Origin: DASQDT01 sp036380435 | GTDB taxonomy: Bacteria > Acidobacteriota > Blastocatellia > Pyrinomonadales > Pyrinomonadaceae | Assembly (NCBI GenBank): GCA_036380435.1 | Contig: DASVES010000026.1 | Location: forward strand, 1-8,784 | Length of the DNA stretch: 8,784 nucleotides | Reading direction: 5' to 3' | In this document: piece after piece, positions 1 through 6,516 of the stretch | How positions within the stretch are numbered: position 1 is the first letter of the stretch | Layout: each line of letters begins with the position of its first letter | Notes under the pieces: generated by a model | The model's database searches: none | What the model was told of the DNA's origin: nothing | What the model saw: the letters and a program-made list of their open reading frames with translations, nothing else | Made by a program: the position numbers and the translations under genes

Positions 1-610
1 GGACGAAGCTTCGCAGGATGGAGAGCGCGCCGTCCGCGCGCACGAGCGGGCTGCGGAGGAAGAGGCGGGCGATTGTCGTGTAGAAGAGGTGTGCGACGCG
101 GTGCCTGTGCAGATCGATGACGAAGACCCGGCGGCGCGCCACGCGCGACATCTCGCGCAGGAGCGCGACCAACGCCTCGTCGCGAAAGTGGTGTGTGAAG
201 AGCGAGCACATCACGTAGTCGAACGCGCCGTCGGCGAATGGCATCCGCAAAGCGTCGGCGCGCACGGCGCGAATCTCTTTGAACTCCACGGACTCTTCAA
301 GGACGGCGCGGGCCGCGCGCGCGTTCAACTCAAGGCCGACGAGCCGCGCCCCACGTTTCTCTCCCCTTGCCCAAAGGGCCGCCGAGCGCAGCAATTCGCC
401 CGAGCCGGCGCCCACGTCGAGCAACGAAAACTCCGTCAGGCCGTCGCGGCCGATGGCGGCGAGTACGGAGCGACGGAGCGCGTGCGCGTCGCCGAGCCAG
501 CGGTTGACGCGGCGCAGCTCGACGAGACAGTCCTCATACTCCTCGCTCGTATAGTCGCCCGTGTCGAGTCGCTCAAGCTCGTTGCTTCGCTGGCGGAAGT
601 CAGGAGACAT
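1..610 (-). CDS. Class I SAM-dependent methyltransferase, C-terminus cut by window edge
   Basis: Reading the minus strand from the ATG at 608-610 gives 203 codons with no stop before the window ends, so the C-terminus is missing. The protein has a short helical N-terminal region (residues 1-50, with the pattern SEEYEDCLVELRRVNRWLG), then a Rossmann-type SAM-binding core. Motif I is LDVGAGSGE at about 64-72; the acidic ribose-binding residue is probably E94 in VGLELN; the ADALRMPF segment with D119 should contact adenine; and FDYVMCSLFTHHF at about 130-142 is motif IV-like. This supports a methyltransferase of the domain 11/25 type. The substrate cannot be read from the sequence. An in-frame TAA lies just upstream, and this ATG is the first usable start; the only Shine-Dalgarno-like AAGGA (629-633) is 18 bases away, so initiation may be weak or coupled. 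The gene lies 47 bases after the ketosynthase on the same strand, so modification of a polyketide or lipid product is a reasonable inference. The N-terminal style resembles methyltransferases seen near type III polyketide synthases, but that is from memory. Confidence 0.88.
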   Translation of the reverse strand, partial: MSPDFRQRSNELERLDTGDYTSEEYEDCLVELRRVNRWLGDAHALRRSVLAAIGRDGLTEFSLLDVGAGSGELLRSAALWARGEKRGARLVGLELNARAARAVLEESVEFKEIRAVRADALRMPFADGAFDYVMCSLFTHHFRDEALVALLREMSRVARRRVFVIDLHRHRVAHLFYTTIARLFLRSPLVRADGALSILRSFV

Positions 611-657
611 GTCGAACGGCGGCCCGCGTCCTTAACGCCGGAAATCGAACACGCATC

Positions 658-1923
658 TCAAATCTTTTCCAATACGAGCGCGCTGTTCTTCGAGCCGAAG
701 CCGATGCAGTTGCAGAGCGCGACGCGCACGCGCCCCTCGCGTGCGCGGTTGGGCACGTAGTCGAGGTCGCACGCGGGGTCTGGCTCATCGAGGTTGATCG
801 TCGGCGGGATGACACTCTCCGTCATCGCGCAGAGTGCGGCGGCGACGCCGGCCGCGCCCGACGCGCCCTGCGGATGTCCGATCTGCGACTTGGTGGCCGA
901 CATCGGAATCCTCTTCGCCTCGTCGCCGAGCGCGAGCTTGAGCGCCTGCGTCTCGATGCGGTCGTTGAGCAGCGTCGAGGTGCCGTGGAGGTTGACGTAA
1001 TCGACCTCCCGCGCTTCGCGGCCCGCGTCTTCGAGCGCGAGTCGCATGGCGCGCGCCGGCTCCTCCCCGGTGTCTTCGAGGCGGACGCGGTGGTAGGCGT
1101 CGCACGTCGCGCCGTAGCCCGTGACCTCGGCATAGATGCGCGCGCCGCGCCGACGCGCGCTCTCCAACTCTTCGAGCACGTAGACCCACGCGCCCTCGCC
1201 GATGACCATCCCCGAACGGTCGCGCGAGAAGGGCCGCGAGGCGCGCGCCGGCTCCGCGTTCCAGTCCTCAGTGAGAACTTTCATCAGGACGAAGCCGGCG
1301 AGGATGCCGGGCGCGAGGGGCGCGTCAGAGCCGCCGGCGAGCATCGCGTCTTGGCGGCCGACGGCGATGTGCTGAGCGGCGTAGGCGATGGCGTCCGTCG
1401 AGCTGGTGCAGCCCGTCGAGATGACGTGCGAGAGGCCGCGCAGGCCGAAGGCCATGGAGAGTTCGGAGGACAGTCCGCCGTGGGTCGAGGCGGGGATGGT
1501 GTAGATGCTCGCGGTGCCGGGCGCGTCCGTGTAGAAATATTTGTACTGCGCTTCGGTGAAGGCGAGGCCGCCGCCGCCCGTGCCGAGCACGACGCCGAAG
1601 GCGCGGCGCTCCTCGGTCGAGAAGTCGGACGGCTGGAGGCGTGCGTCGTCGAGCGCCCCGCGCGCGGCCGCCAGTGCCAGCGGGACGGTGCGCGCGACGT
1701 GTCGTCGGTCTTTCGGCTTCAACTCCTGCTCCCAGTCGAAGCCGCGCACCTCGGCGGCGATCTGCACGGGTGAGGAAGTAACGTCGAAGCCCTCGATGCG
1801 CCGCACGCCACTCTCCCCCCGACACAGCGCGCCCCAGAACGCCTCGCGCCCCACACCCAGAGGCGTCACACACCCCACGCCCGTGATGACGACGCGGCGC
1901 GGCTGCTTCAAACGTCCGAGCAT
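658..1923 (-). CDS. Beta-ketoacyl-ACP synthase, FabF/KAS II-like
   Basis: This 421-residue protein is a condensing enzyme of the thiolase fold. It would join an acyl chain held on its active-site cysteine to malonyl-ACP with loss of CO2. The N-terminal motif RRVVITGVGCVTPLG (9-23) is typical of FabF. The catalytic triad is intact: C172 in STGCTSSTD, H313 in NLHGTSTLLND and H350 in KSQIGHPQGASGA. The length is close to the usual 410-420 residues of KAS II. The C-terminal loop reads GFGSKN (408-413) instead of the common GFGGTN; F409 corresponds to the gatekeeper phenylalanine of FabF, and the Ser-Lys change next to it is unusual for a housekeeping enzyme. It is followed by a methyltransferase, and no ACP, FabG or FabD lies alongside, so I infer a specialised ketosynthase rather than the main fatty acid elongation enzyme. 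An ATG at 1921-1923 places the FabF motif at the normal distance; a weak GGAAAG lies 12 bases before it. Confidence 0.93.
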   Translation of the reverse strand: MLGRLKQPRRVVITGVGCVTPLGVGREAFWGALCRGESGVRRIEGFDVTSSPVQIAAEVRGFDWEQELKPKDRRHVARTVPLALAAARGALDDARLQPSDFSTEERRAFGVVLGTGGGGLAFTEAQYKYFYTDAPGTASIYTIPASTHGGLSSELSMAFGLRGLSHVISTGCTSSTDAIAYAAQHIAVGRQDAMLAGGSDAPLAPGILAGFVLMKVLTEDWNAEPARASRPFSRDRSGMVIGEGAWVYVLEELESARRRGARIYAEVTGYGATCDAYHRVRLEDTGEEPARAMRLALEDAGREAREVDYVNLHGTSTLLNDRIETQALKLALGDEAKRIPMSATKSQIGHPQGASGAAGVAAALCAMTESVIPPTINLDEPDPACDLDYVPNRAREGRVRVALCNCIGFGSKNSALVLEKI

Positions 1924-1986
1924 GATTGGAATACGCTTTCCGACGGGCTGCCAGATTGGTTCGCAGATTTTTGGGAGACTCGGTCA

Positions 1987-1995
1987 ATCATAACA
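1987..1995 (-). promoter_or_regulatory. Extended -10 promoter for the ketosynthase-methyltransferase unit
   Basis: On the minus strand this reads TGTTATGAT: a TG dinucleotide, one base, then TATGAT, which matches 5 of 6 consensus -10 bases. No good -35 hexamer stands 16-18 bases upstream, as expected for extended -10 promoters. Transcription would begin near 1980, giving a leader of about 55 bases before the ketosynthase ATG. It sits directly downstream of a GC-rich palindrome (1997-2009) after the vanZ stop. The prediction rests on motif match alone. Confidence 0.4.
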
Positions 1996-2023
1996 CGCCC
2001 CGCGGGGGCCGGCGTCGCCCGCG

Positions 2024-2533
2024 CTACGGCCCTTCCCTCCGTCGCCGGCGCGAGCGCCACAGCGACACGAACGCGAGTGCTAAGGCGCCGCCGCTCATGT
2101 CGATCAGGCTGTCGTAGACGGAGCCGCCGCGCGTCGGCACGAAGCTCTGATGGTACTCGTCGAGCAGCGCGCAGGCGGCGACGAGCAGGAGCGCGACGAC
2201 GGCCCAGCGCCTCTTCAACCACGGACGCGACGACGTGAGGAACGCGCGCGCGGCGAGCAACGCGAGGAAGGCGTATTCCGTGAAGTGTGCGGCCTTGCGT
2301 ATGAACAGGTGTGCGCGCAGGAGTTCCGGCTCGCTGATGTCGGGGAAGAGCCAGAGCAGGAGCGGGCGGACGACGAGCGAAGTGTTCTCGCCCGACAGAT
2401 TACCCGTGGAGGCGAAGAAGATGAGGCCGATCCACGCGACCAGCGGCCCGTAGCGCCAGAGCCGCCCGCGCCAGCTCTGCTCACCGCCGAACGCCCGTGT
2501 CGTCTCTCCGCTTCGCGTGCCCATGTTCTTCAT
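2024..2533 (-). CDS. VanZ-family membrane protein
   Basis: This 169-residue protein has about four hydrophobic segments, near residues 28-44, 83-98, 109-124 and 142-159, with an Arg-rich C-terminal tail (RSRRRRREGP). Two motifs identify the VanZ family (PF04892): RKAAHFTEYAFLALL at 79-93, and DEYHQSFVPTRGGSVYDSLIDMSGG at 125-149, which carries the conserved Glu, His, Arg and Asp residues. The family is named for a teicoplanin-resistance gene, but most members lie in ordinary genomes with unknown function, so resistance should not be assumed. The protein should sit in the inner membrane. Two starts are possible, the ATG at 2531-2533 and a second at 2522-2524; neither has a clear Shine-Dalgarno sequence. 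It lies between the atp operon terminator and the ketosynthase unit, and I could not define its own promoter. Confidence 0.88.
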   Translation of the reverse strand: MKNMGTRSGETTRAFGGEQSWRGRLWRYGPLVAWIGLIFFASTGNLSGENTSLVVRPLLLWLFPDISEPELLRAHLFIRKAAHFTEYAFLALLAARAFLTSSRPWLKRRWAVVALLLVAACALLDEYHQSFVPTRGGSVYDSLIDMSGGALALAFVSLWRSRRRRREGP

Positions 2534-2556
2534 ACAAATTTCGGGTCGTCTATCAA

Positions 2557-2598
2557 CCCTCCGCGTGAACTCTGCGTCCTCTGCGCCTCGGCGGTGAA
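2557..2598 (-). repeat. Dispersed intergenic repeat of the CGCAGAG type
   Basis: Read on the minus strand, this 42-base stretch starts TTCACCGCCGAGGCGCAGAG, continues GACGCAGAG and ends TTCACGCGGAGGG. It has an internal purine-rich near-repeat (GCGCAGAG, then GACGCAGAG), and the TTCACC/TTCACG units recur 29 bases apart. It resembles a family of short intergenic repeats (TTCACCACGGAGGCACGGAG-like) that I recall from many bacterial genomes, including Acidobacteria and Planctomycetes. It is noncoding and lies between the atp terminator and vanZ. Only one copy is in the window, so its repeat status rests on recognition. Confidence 0.55.
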
Positions 2599-2637
2599 TC
2601 TACTTTGCCCTCACTCAAGTGGGATGCAACCCTCGAC

Positions 2638-2674
2638 AAAGCAAAAGAGGGAAGCCGGCCGCGCCGCTTCCCTC
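2638..2674 (-). terminator. Rho-independent terminator of the atp operon
   Basis: On the minus strand a perfect 9-base-pair stem (GAGGGAAGC pairing with GCTTCCCTC, at 2666-2674 and 2647-2655) encloses a 10-base GC-rich loop, which can add three pairs with one bulge. It is followed directly by TTTTGCTTT (2638-2646). This stem plus U-tract has the correct orientation and lies 27 bases beyond the atpG stop. It indicates that the operon ends here, without atpD or atpC. Confidence 0.88.
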
Positions 2675-2701
2675 ACCCGAAACTTTTCTTCACCTTCTCC
2701 G

Positions 2702-3601
2702 CTATTGCACAGAAGCGCCCGAGACGATCTCGATGATCTCGCGCGTGATGCCCGCCTGCCGCACGCGGTTCATGTTGAGCGTCAGCTTGGCGATCAGGTC
2801 AAAGGCGTTCTTCGACGCCGAGTCCATCGCCGTCATGCGCGCTCCTTGCTCCGAGGCGACCGACTCCAACAGCGCGCGGTAAATCTGCGTCTCGATGAGG
2901 CGCGGGAGGAGTTGACTGAAGATGTCTTCGGGGGGCTGCTCGTAGATGTAATCGACGAACGTCACGGGGCGGCTCGGGTCGGCCGACGACGCCTCGTCCT
3001 CCGCCCGCTCCACGACGCGCGAGACGGGAAGAATCTGCTCGACGACGGCGCGCTGCGAGAGCACCGACTTGAATTCGCTGTAGACGAGGAAGACCTTGTC
3101 GATTCCCTCATCCTCGATGAAGCGCCGCGTGATGTCGCGCGCGACCTCGACGGCCTCGCCGTACTCGACGCGCCCCTTGCCGGTGAGCCCGATGTTCTCG
3201 GCCGCGATGGTGAAGGCGCGGCGGCGGAAGAAGTCGCGCCCCTTGCGGCCGACCGCGTAGAGTTCGACGGCTTTGTCGGCGTGTTCGCGGACGAAGGCCT
3301 GCGCGGCCTTGATGAGGTTGGCGTTGAAGGCGCCGGCCAGACCCTTGTCGGCCGTAATCAGCACGAGCAGGTAGCGTTCGTCGCCGCGCGCGTCAAGAAG
3401 GGGGTGGTGAAAATCTTCTTCGGTGTGGGAGGCAAGCTCGCTCAACACCTCCGTCATCTTGTTCGCAAACGGGCGCGCCGAGACGACGCGATCCTGCGCG
3501 CGCTTGAGCTTCGCCGCCGAGACCATCTTCATGGCCTTCGTAATCTGCTGCGTGTTCTTGACCGACCTGATGCGCCGGCGGATGTCGAGAAGACTTGGCA
3601 T
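2702..3601 (-). CDS. atpG: ATP synthase F1 subunit gamma
   Basis: The gamma subunit is the central rotor shaft of F1, coupling rotation of the membrane c-ring to the catalytic alpha3beta3 hexamer on the cytoplasmic side. The 299-residue product has the family hallmarks: the N-terminal helix IRRRIRSVKNTQQITKAMKM (7-26) with MVSAAKL after it; the TADKGLAGAFNANL segment (83-96) of the Rossmann-like middle domain; and the C-terminal signature ITREIIEIVSGAS (285-297) matching the PROSITE gamma pattern. The length is normal. The start is the ATG at 3599-3601, which gives the standard MPSLLDIRRRI opening, but no Shine-Dalgarno sequence precedes it and a repeat-like insertion lies right upstream. It is the last gene of the operon here; a terminator follows, whereas in many bacteria atpD and atpC come next. 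Confidence 0.98.
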   Translation of the reverse strand: MPSLLDIRRRIRSVKNTQQITKAMKMVSAAKLKRAQDRVVSARPFANKMTEVLSELASHTEEDFHHPLLDARGDERYLLVLITADKGLAGAFNANLIKAAQAFVREHADKAVELYAVGRKGRDFFRRRAFTIAAENIGLTGKGRVEYGEAVEVARDITRRFIEDEGIDKVFLVYSEFKSVLSQRAVVEQILPVSRVVERAEDEASSADPSRPVTFVDYIYEQPPEDIFSQLLPRLIETQIYRALLESVASEQGARMTAMDSASKNAFDLIAKLTLNMNRVRQAGITREIIEIVSGASVQ

Positions 3602-3611
3602 AAAAACTGTT

Positions 3612-3725
3612 GTCAGTAGTTAGTTGTCAGTAATCAGTTGCTCTCGTCACCCGGCTTGAGCCTTCAGACGTGAGCGGCAAGTTGCCCGACAGGAAACAAC
3701 TGACAACTGACCAGGGACTACTGAC
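3612..3725. repeat. Imperfect inverted pair of TCAGT-type repeats between atpA and atpG
   Basis: The left arm (3612-3640) and the reverse complement of the right arm (3697-3725) agree at 23 of 29 positions. Both start GTCAGTAGT and end TCAGTTG, and both are built from degenerate (G)TCAGTnn units. The spacer is 56 bases (3641-3696). In RNA this could fold into a long hairpin across nearly the entire 139-base atpA-atpG gap. Degenerate TCAGT repeats of this kind are found dispersed in several bacterial groups, from general knowledge; only this pair is visible here. There is no transposase and no obvious target duplication. Confidence 0.7.
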
Positions 3726-3740
3726 CGAATTCGTTGTGCG

Positions 3741-5339
3741 TTAGTCGCCGGCGACGGCGGGCGCGGCGGCCGGCGTCGCTGCCGCTGTCTCCGCCAGCCG
3801 CGGCGGGTCGGGCTGGGGATTGAACGCCTTATCCTCCCAGCTCCCTTTGAAGTCGCTGACGAGCTGCTTGAGTTCAGCCTTGATTTCGTCAGTGAACGAC
3901 TTCTTCTCACGGATGTTCGCCAGCACGCCGGGGTGCGCGTTCTCGACGAAGCGCAACATTTCCGACTCGAAGCGGCGCACCTGATCGACGGGTACTTCGT
4001 CGAGGTGGCCGTTCGTCGCGGCCCAGATGAGGAGCACCTGCTTCTCCACTTCCATCGGCTGATACTGCGGCTGCTTGAGTATCTCAACGAGGCGCTGCCC
4101 GCGCGCGAGCTGCGCCTGCGTGGCCTTGTCGAGATCGGAGCCAAACTGTGCGAACGCCTGTAGCTCGCGGAACTGCGCGAGGTCGATGCGCAGCGTGCCG
4201 GCCACCTGCTTCATCGCCTTGATCTGCGCCGAACCGCCGACGCGCGACACTGAGTTGCCGACGTTGATGGCCGGGCGAATGCCGGAGTTGAAAAGGTCAG
4301 ACTCCAAAAAGATTTGCCCGTCCGTGATCGAGATGACGTTCGTCGGAATGTACGCCGAGATGTCGCCGGCCTGTGTCTCGATGAGCGGCAGGGACGTGAG
4401 CGAGCCGGCGCCCTTCGCCTCCGACAACTTCGCGGCGCGCTCAAGCAATCGCGAGTGCAGGTAGAACACGTCGCCGGGGTAAGCCTCGCGTCCGGGCGGG
4501 CGGCGCAGCAGCAGCGAAATCTCGCGGTAGGCGGCGGCGTGCTTCGAGAGGTCGTCGTAGATGGTGAGCGCGTGGCGGCCGGTGTCGCGGAAGTATTCGC
4601 CGATGGCCGCGCCGGCGTAGGGCGCGAGGTACTGCATCGCCGCCGGGTCAGACGCCGAGGCGTTGACGACGATGGAGTAGTCCATCGCGCCGAAGTCCGT
4701 CAGCGTCTTGATGACCTGCGCCACGGTCGAAGCCTTCTGTCCGATGGCGACGTAGATGCAGATGACATCCTTGCCGCGCTGGTTGATGATCGCGTCGAGC
4801 GCGACGGCCGTTTTGCCCGTCTGCCGGTCGCCAATGATCAGCTCGCGCTGGCCGCGCCCGATGGGAACCATCGAGTCGATGGCCTTCAGGCCCGTCTGCA
4901 AAGGCTCCTTCACGGGCTGCCGGTCAACGACGCCCGGCGCGATGCGCTCCAGCGGGTTGAAGTCCTCGGTGATGATGGGGCCGCGGTCGTCAACTGGGCG
5001 GCCGAGCGCGTCAACCACGCGCCCGATCAACGCGTCGCCTACGGGGACGCTCATGATGCGCCCGGTGCGCCTGACAGTATCGCCCTCCTTAATCTGCTGA
5101 AACTCGCCGAAGAGCACCGCGCCGACTTTGTCCTCTTCCAGGTTGAGCGCAAGCCCCCGCACGTCGTGTGGGAACTCAATCAACTCGCCGGCCATCACCT
5201 TTTCGAGACCGTGAATCTCGGCGATGCCGTCGCCCACCTTGATGACCGTGCCCACCTCCGTCACGGTGACACCCGCCTCGAAGTTCTCGATCTGCTGGCG
5301 AATGATGTCGCTAATCTCGTTGGCTCTGATCGGTTCCAT
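3741..5339 (-). CDS. atpA: ATP synthase F1 subunit alpha
   Basis: Alpha forms the F1 hexamer with beta and carries the noncatalytic nucleotide sites. The 532-residue product has an N-terminal beta-barrel domain (about 25-95, with GDGIAEIHGLEKVMAGELIEF), a P-loop GDRQTGKT at 170-177, the segment ALTIYDDLSKHAAAYREISLLLRRPPGREAYPGDVFYLHSRLLERA (about 257-302), and the signature around PAINVGNSVSRVGGSAQ with R366 as the arginine finger reaching the catalytic beta site. The C-terminal helical domain is complete. It ends in a tail of about 25 residues rich in Ala and Pro (from about 507), making it longer than the usual 502-513 residues. The start is the ATG at 5337-5339; the ribosome binding site is poor (GGCGAG about 9 bases upstream). 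It lies 98 bases after atpH, and a 139-base repeat-bearing gap separates it from atpG. Confidence 0.99.
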   Translation of the reverse strand: MEPIRANEISDIIRQQIENFEAGVTVTEVGTVIKVGDGIAEIHGLEKVMAGELIEFPHDVRGLALNLEEDKVGAVLFGEFQQIKEGDTVRRTGRIMSVPVGDALIGRVVDALGRPVDDRGPIITEDFNPLERIAPGVVDRQPVKEPLQTGLKAIDSMVPIGRGQRELIIGDRQTGKTAVALDAIINQRGKDVICIYVAIGQKASTVAQVIKTLTDFGAMDYSIVVNASASDPAAMQYLAPYAGAAIGEYFRDTGRHALTIYDDLSKHAAAYREISLLLRRPPGREAYPGDVFYLHSRLLERAAKLSEAKGAGSLTSLPLIETQAGDISAYIPTNVISITDGQIFLESDLFNSGIRPAINVGNSVSRVGGSAQIKAMKQVAGTLRIDLAQFRELQAFAQFGSDLDKATQAQLARGQRLVEILKQPQYQPMEVEKQVLLIWAATNGHLDEVPVDQVRRFESEMLRFVENAHPGVLANIREKKSFTDEIKAELKQLVSDFKGSWEDKAFNPQPDPPRLAETAAATPAAAPAVAGD

Positions 5340-5403
5340 AAACTTTAACTCGCCTGTTCTGAATTACTCCGAAAATGTCGGGCCTCAAACTTCTCGCTGG
5401 GCG

Positions 5404-5454
5404 CCGATGAGTCGGGCATCGGTCGTGGGCAACTAAATTATTGCTCGCCCACGA
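5404..5454 (-). promoter_or_regulatory. Two adjoining hairpins spanning the atpH stop codon
   Basis: The first hairpin is a perfect 8-base-pair stem, TCGTGGGC (5423-5430) with GCCCACGA (5447-5454), around a 16-base AT-rich loop that contains the atpH TAA stop (5438-5440). The second begins at the very next base: a 6-base-pair stem CCGATG (5404-5409) with CATCGG (5417-5422) and a 7-base loop. Neither has a U-tract after it in the direction of transcription, so these are not good terminators. A role in mRNA processing or stability, or in setting the delta to alpha ratio, is an inference. Confidence 0.45.
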
Positions 5455-5986
5455 TCCTCTGCTTAATCTGCTGCAACTGGTTGCGAACCGAGCCGTCATA
5501 GACGGTGGAGCCGATGCGCGTCACGACCCCGCCGATTAAATCATCATCGACGGCGAACTCAAGACGCACCTTACTTCGTGTCATCTCCGCCAGACGCGTC
5601 CGCAACACCTCTTGCGTCTGTTGCGGCACGGCACGGGCCGTCGTGACCTGCGCCGAGATGATTCCTGAGCGCCGGTCAAGCTCCTGAGCGAGCGCTTTGT
5701 TTATCTCACTTAAGTCTGCAAGCCGTTGATTCTGAAGGAGTACGAGGAGGAGATTGGCCGTCGTCGGACGCACTCGCGTGCGCTCGATGAGGGCGCGAAC
5801 CACACGGTGCTTTTGCTCGTAGGGTATCGTCGGGTTGCGGAAGACTTCTTGCAGCAGGCCGTTTGCGCGCCCCATCTCCTCCCAAGCCGACAACTCTTCC
5901 TGAACTTCTCGCCCCTCACCTCGTGCCGTGATTACGTCTGCCAGCGCGGCCGAGTATCGGCGCGCCACCGCCACCGGTATGCTCAA
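5438..5986 (-). CDS. atpH: ATP synthase subunit delta
   Basis: Delta (the OSCP counterpart) sits on top of F1 and joins the peripheral b stalk to an alpha subunit. The 182-residue product has an N-terminal six-helix domain opening with PVAVARRYSAALADV (4-18), the PTIPYEQKHRVV segment (52-63), and the C-terminal family signature DDDLIGGVVTRIGSTVYDGSVRNQL at about 147-171. The length is normal. The start codon is TTG at 5984-5986: it shares bases with the atpF stop as TTGA, and a perfect AGGAGG lies 9 bases upstream. No ATG occurs at a plausible position, and the TTG gives the expected N-terminus. The four-base overlap indicates translational coupling to atpF. Confidence 0.97.
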   Translation of the reverse strand: MSIPVAVARRYSAALADVITARGEGREVQEELSAWEEMGRANGLLQEVFRNPTIPYEQKHRVVRALIERTRVRPTTANLLLVLLQNQRLADLSEINKALAQELDRRSGIISAQVTTARAVPQQTQEVLRTRLAEMTRSKVRLEFAVDDDLIGGVVTRIGSTVYDGSVRNQLQQIKQRIVGEQ

Positions 5987-6516
5987 GACCTGACCCCTCC
6001 TAAATCTTCGACGTACTCACTTACGAGGCGCGCGTCGTCCTCGGGCCGCATCTCATGTCGAATCAACTCCTCGGCCAAACGAACGCTCTGCTCCGCGGCG
6101 AAGGTCCGCAATCCTGCCCGCGCGGCCTTAGAAACACTTTCGATTTCGCGTTGCGCCTGACTGCGTATCTTGATCGCATCCTCTTCCGTCTGTCGCTTGA
6201 TGCGCTCGCGTTCCTCTTCGGCCTCTCTGCGCGCGTGCACTCTCACTGCTTCAACCTCCGCATCGAGGCGCCCCAACCGCTCCTCCACCTCCGCGAGTTT
6301 TGCCAGTGCCGCGTCGCGCTCTTCCTGTGCGCGCATCAAGGCCCGGCGTATTCCCTCGCGGCGCTCACGCAGTTTCTCACTCAGCGGGCGGCGCAGGAAG
6401 TAAACAGCCAGGGCTACAAAGATGAGTAGGTTGATGAGTTTCGCAACCGTTTCGAGCGAAACTATCCCCCCACCGCTTGTGTCGGCAAATCCGAAGATCA
6501 TGCAGGCCGTTACCAT
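5983..6516 (-). CDS. atpF: ATP synthase Fo subunit b
   Basis: The b subunit is the peripheral stalk that holds F1 still against rotor torque. The 177-residue product has one membrane segment at about 25-41 (AKLINLLIFVALAVYFL), followed by the juxtamembrane RRPLSEKLRERREGIRRAL and a long charged coiled-coil (about 45-150) full of Glu, Arg and Ala, ending in a delta-binding C-terminal part. The short leader (MVTACMIFGFADTSGGG) is weakly hydrophobic. The start is either the ATG at 6514-6516 or the internal ATG five codons later (6499-6501); neither has a good Shine-Dalgarno sequence, and translation may be coupled to the upstream frame. This gene is clearly GC-richer than atpF' upstream (52-65% in sampled lines) and overlaps atpH by four bases. 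Confidence 0.95.
   Translation of the reverse strand: MVTACMIFGFADTSGGGIVSLETVAKLINLLIFVALAVYFLRRPLSEKLRERREGIRRALMRAQEERDAALAKLAEVEERLGRLDAEVEAVRVHARREAEEERERIKRQTEEDAIKIRSQAQREIESVSKAARAGLRTFAAEQSVRLAEELIRHEMRPEDDARLVSEYVEDLGGVRS
5996..6001 (-). promoter_or_regulatory. Consensus ribosome binding site of atpH
   Basis: AGGAGG on the minus strand, 9 bases before the TTG start of atpH and inside the 3' end of atpF. It is the strongest Shine-Dalgarno sequence in the window and fixes the non-ATG start. Confidence 0.85.

Noticed and set aside
89..760. 223-codon plus-strand open frame at the left edge
   Set aside because: It lies opposite the methyltransferase, which has a clear SAM-binding motif on the minus strand, and runs into the end of the ketosynthase gene.
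874..1773. 299-codon plus-strand open frame opposite the ketosynthase
   Set aside because: Arg/Ala/Glu/Asp-rich antisense shadow of a gene whose catalytic residues are all intact.
1997..2009. GCCCC-GCG-GGGGC palindrome as a terminator for vanZ
   Set aside because: The stem is only 5 base pairs and no U-tract follows on the minus strand; what follows looks instead like an extended -10 promoter.
1908..2222. Minus-strand frame of 104 codons overlapping vanZ and the ketosynthase start
   Set aside because: It is out of frame with both genes, Arg-rich and lacks family motifs; VanZ motifs are in the other frame.
2150..3619. 489-codon plus-strand open frame spanning vanZ, the intergenic gap and atpG
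   Set aside because: It runs antisense to two well-supported genes and across a terminator, has no recognisable motif and an Arg/Glu/Asp/Leu-heavy composition typical of antisense frames in GC-rich DNA.
4314..5348. 344-codon plus-strand open frame opposite atpA
   Set aside because: Its composition is that of a complement-strand shadow of atpA; no motif or ribosome binding site supports it.
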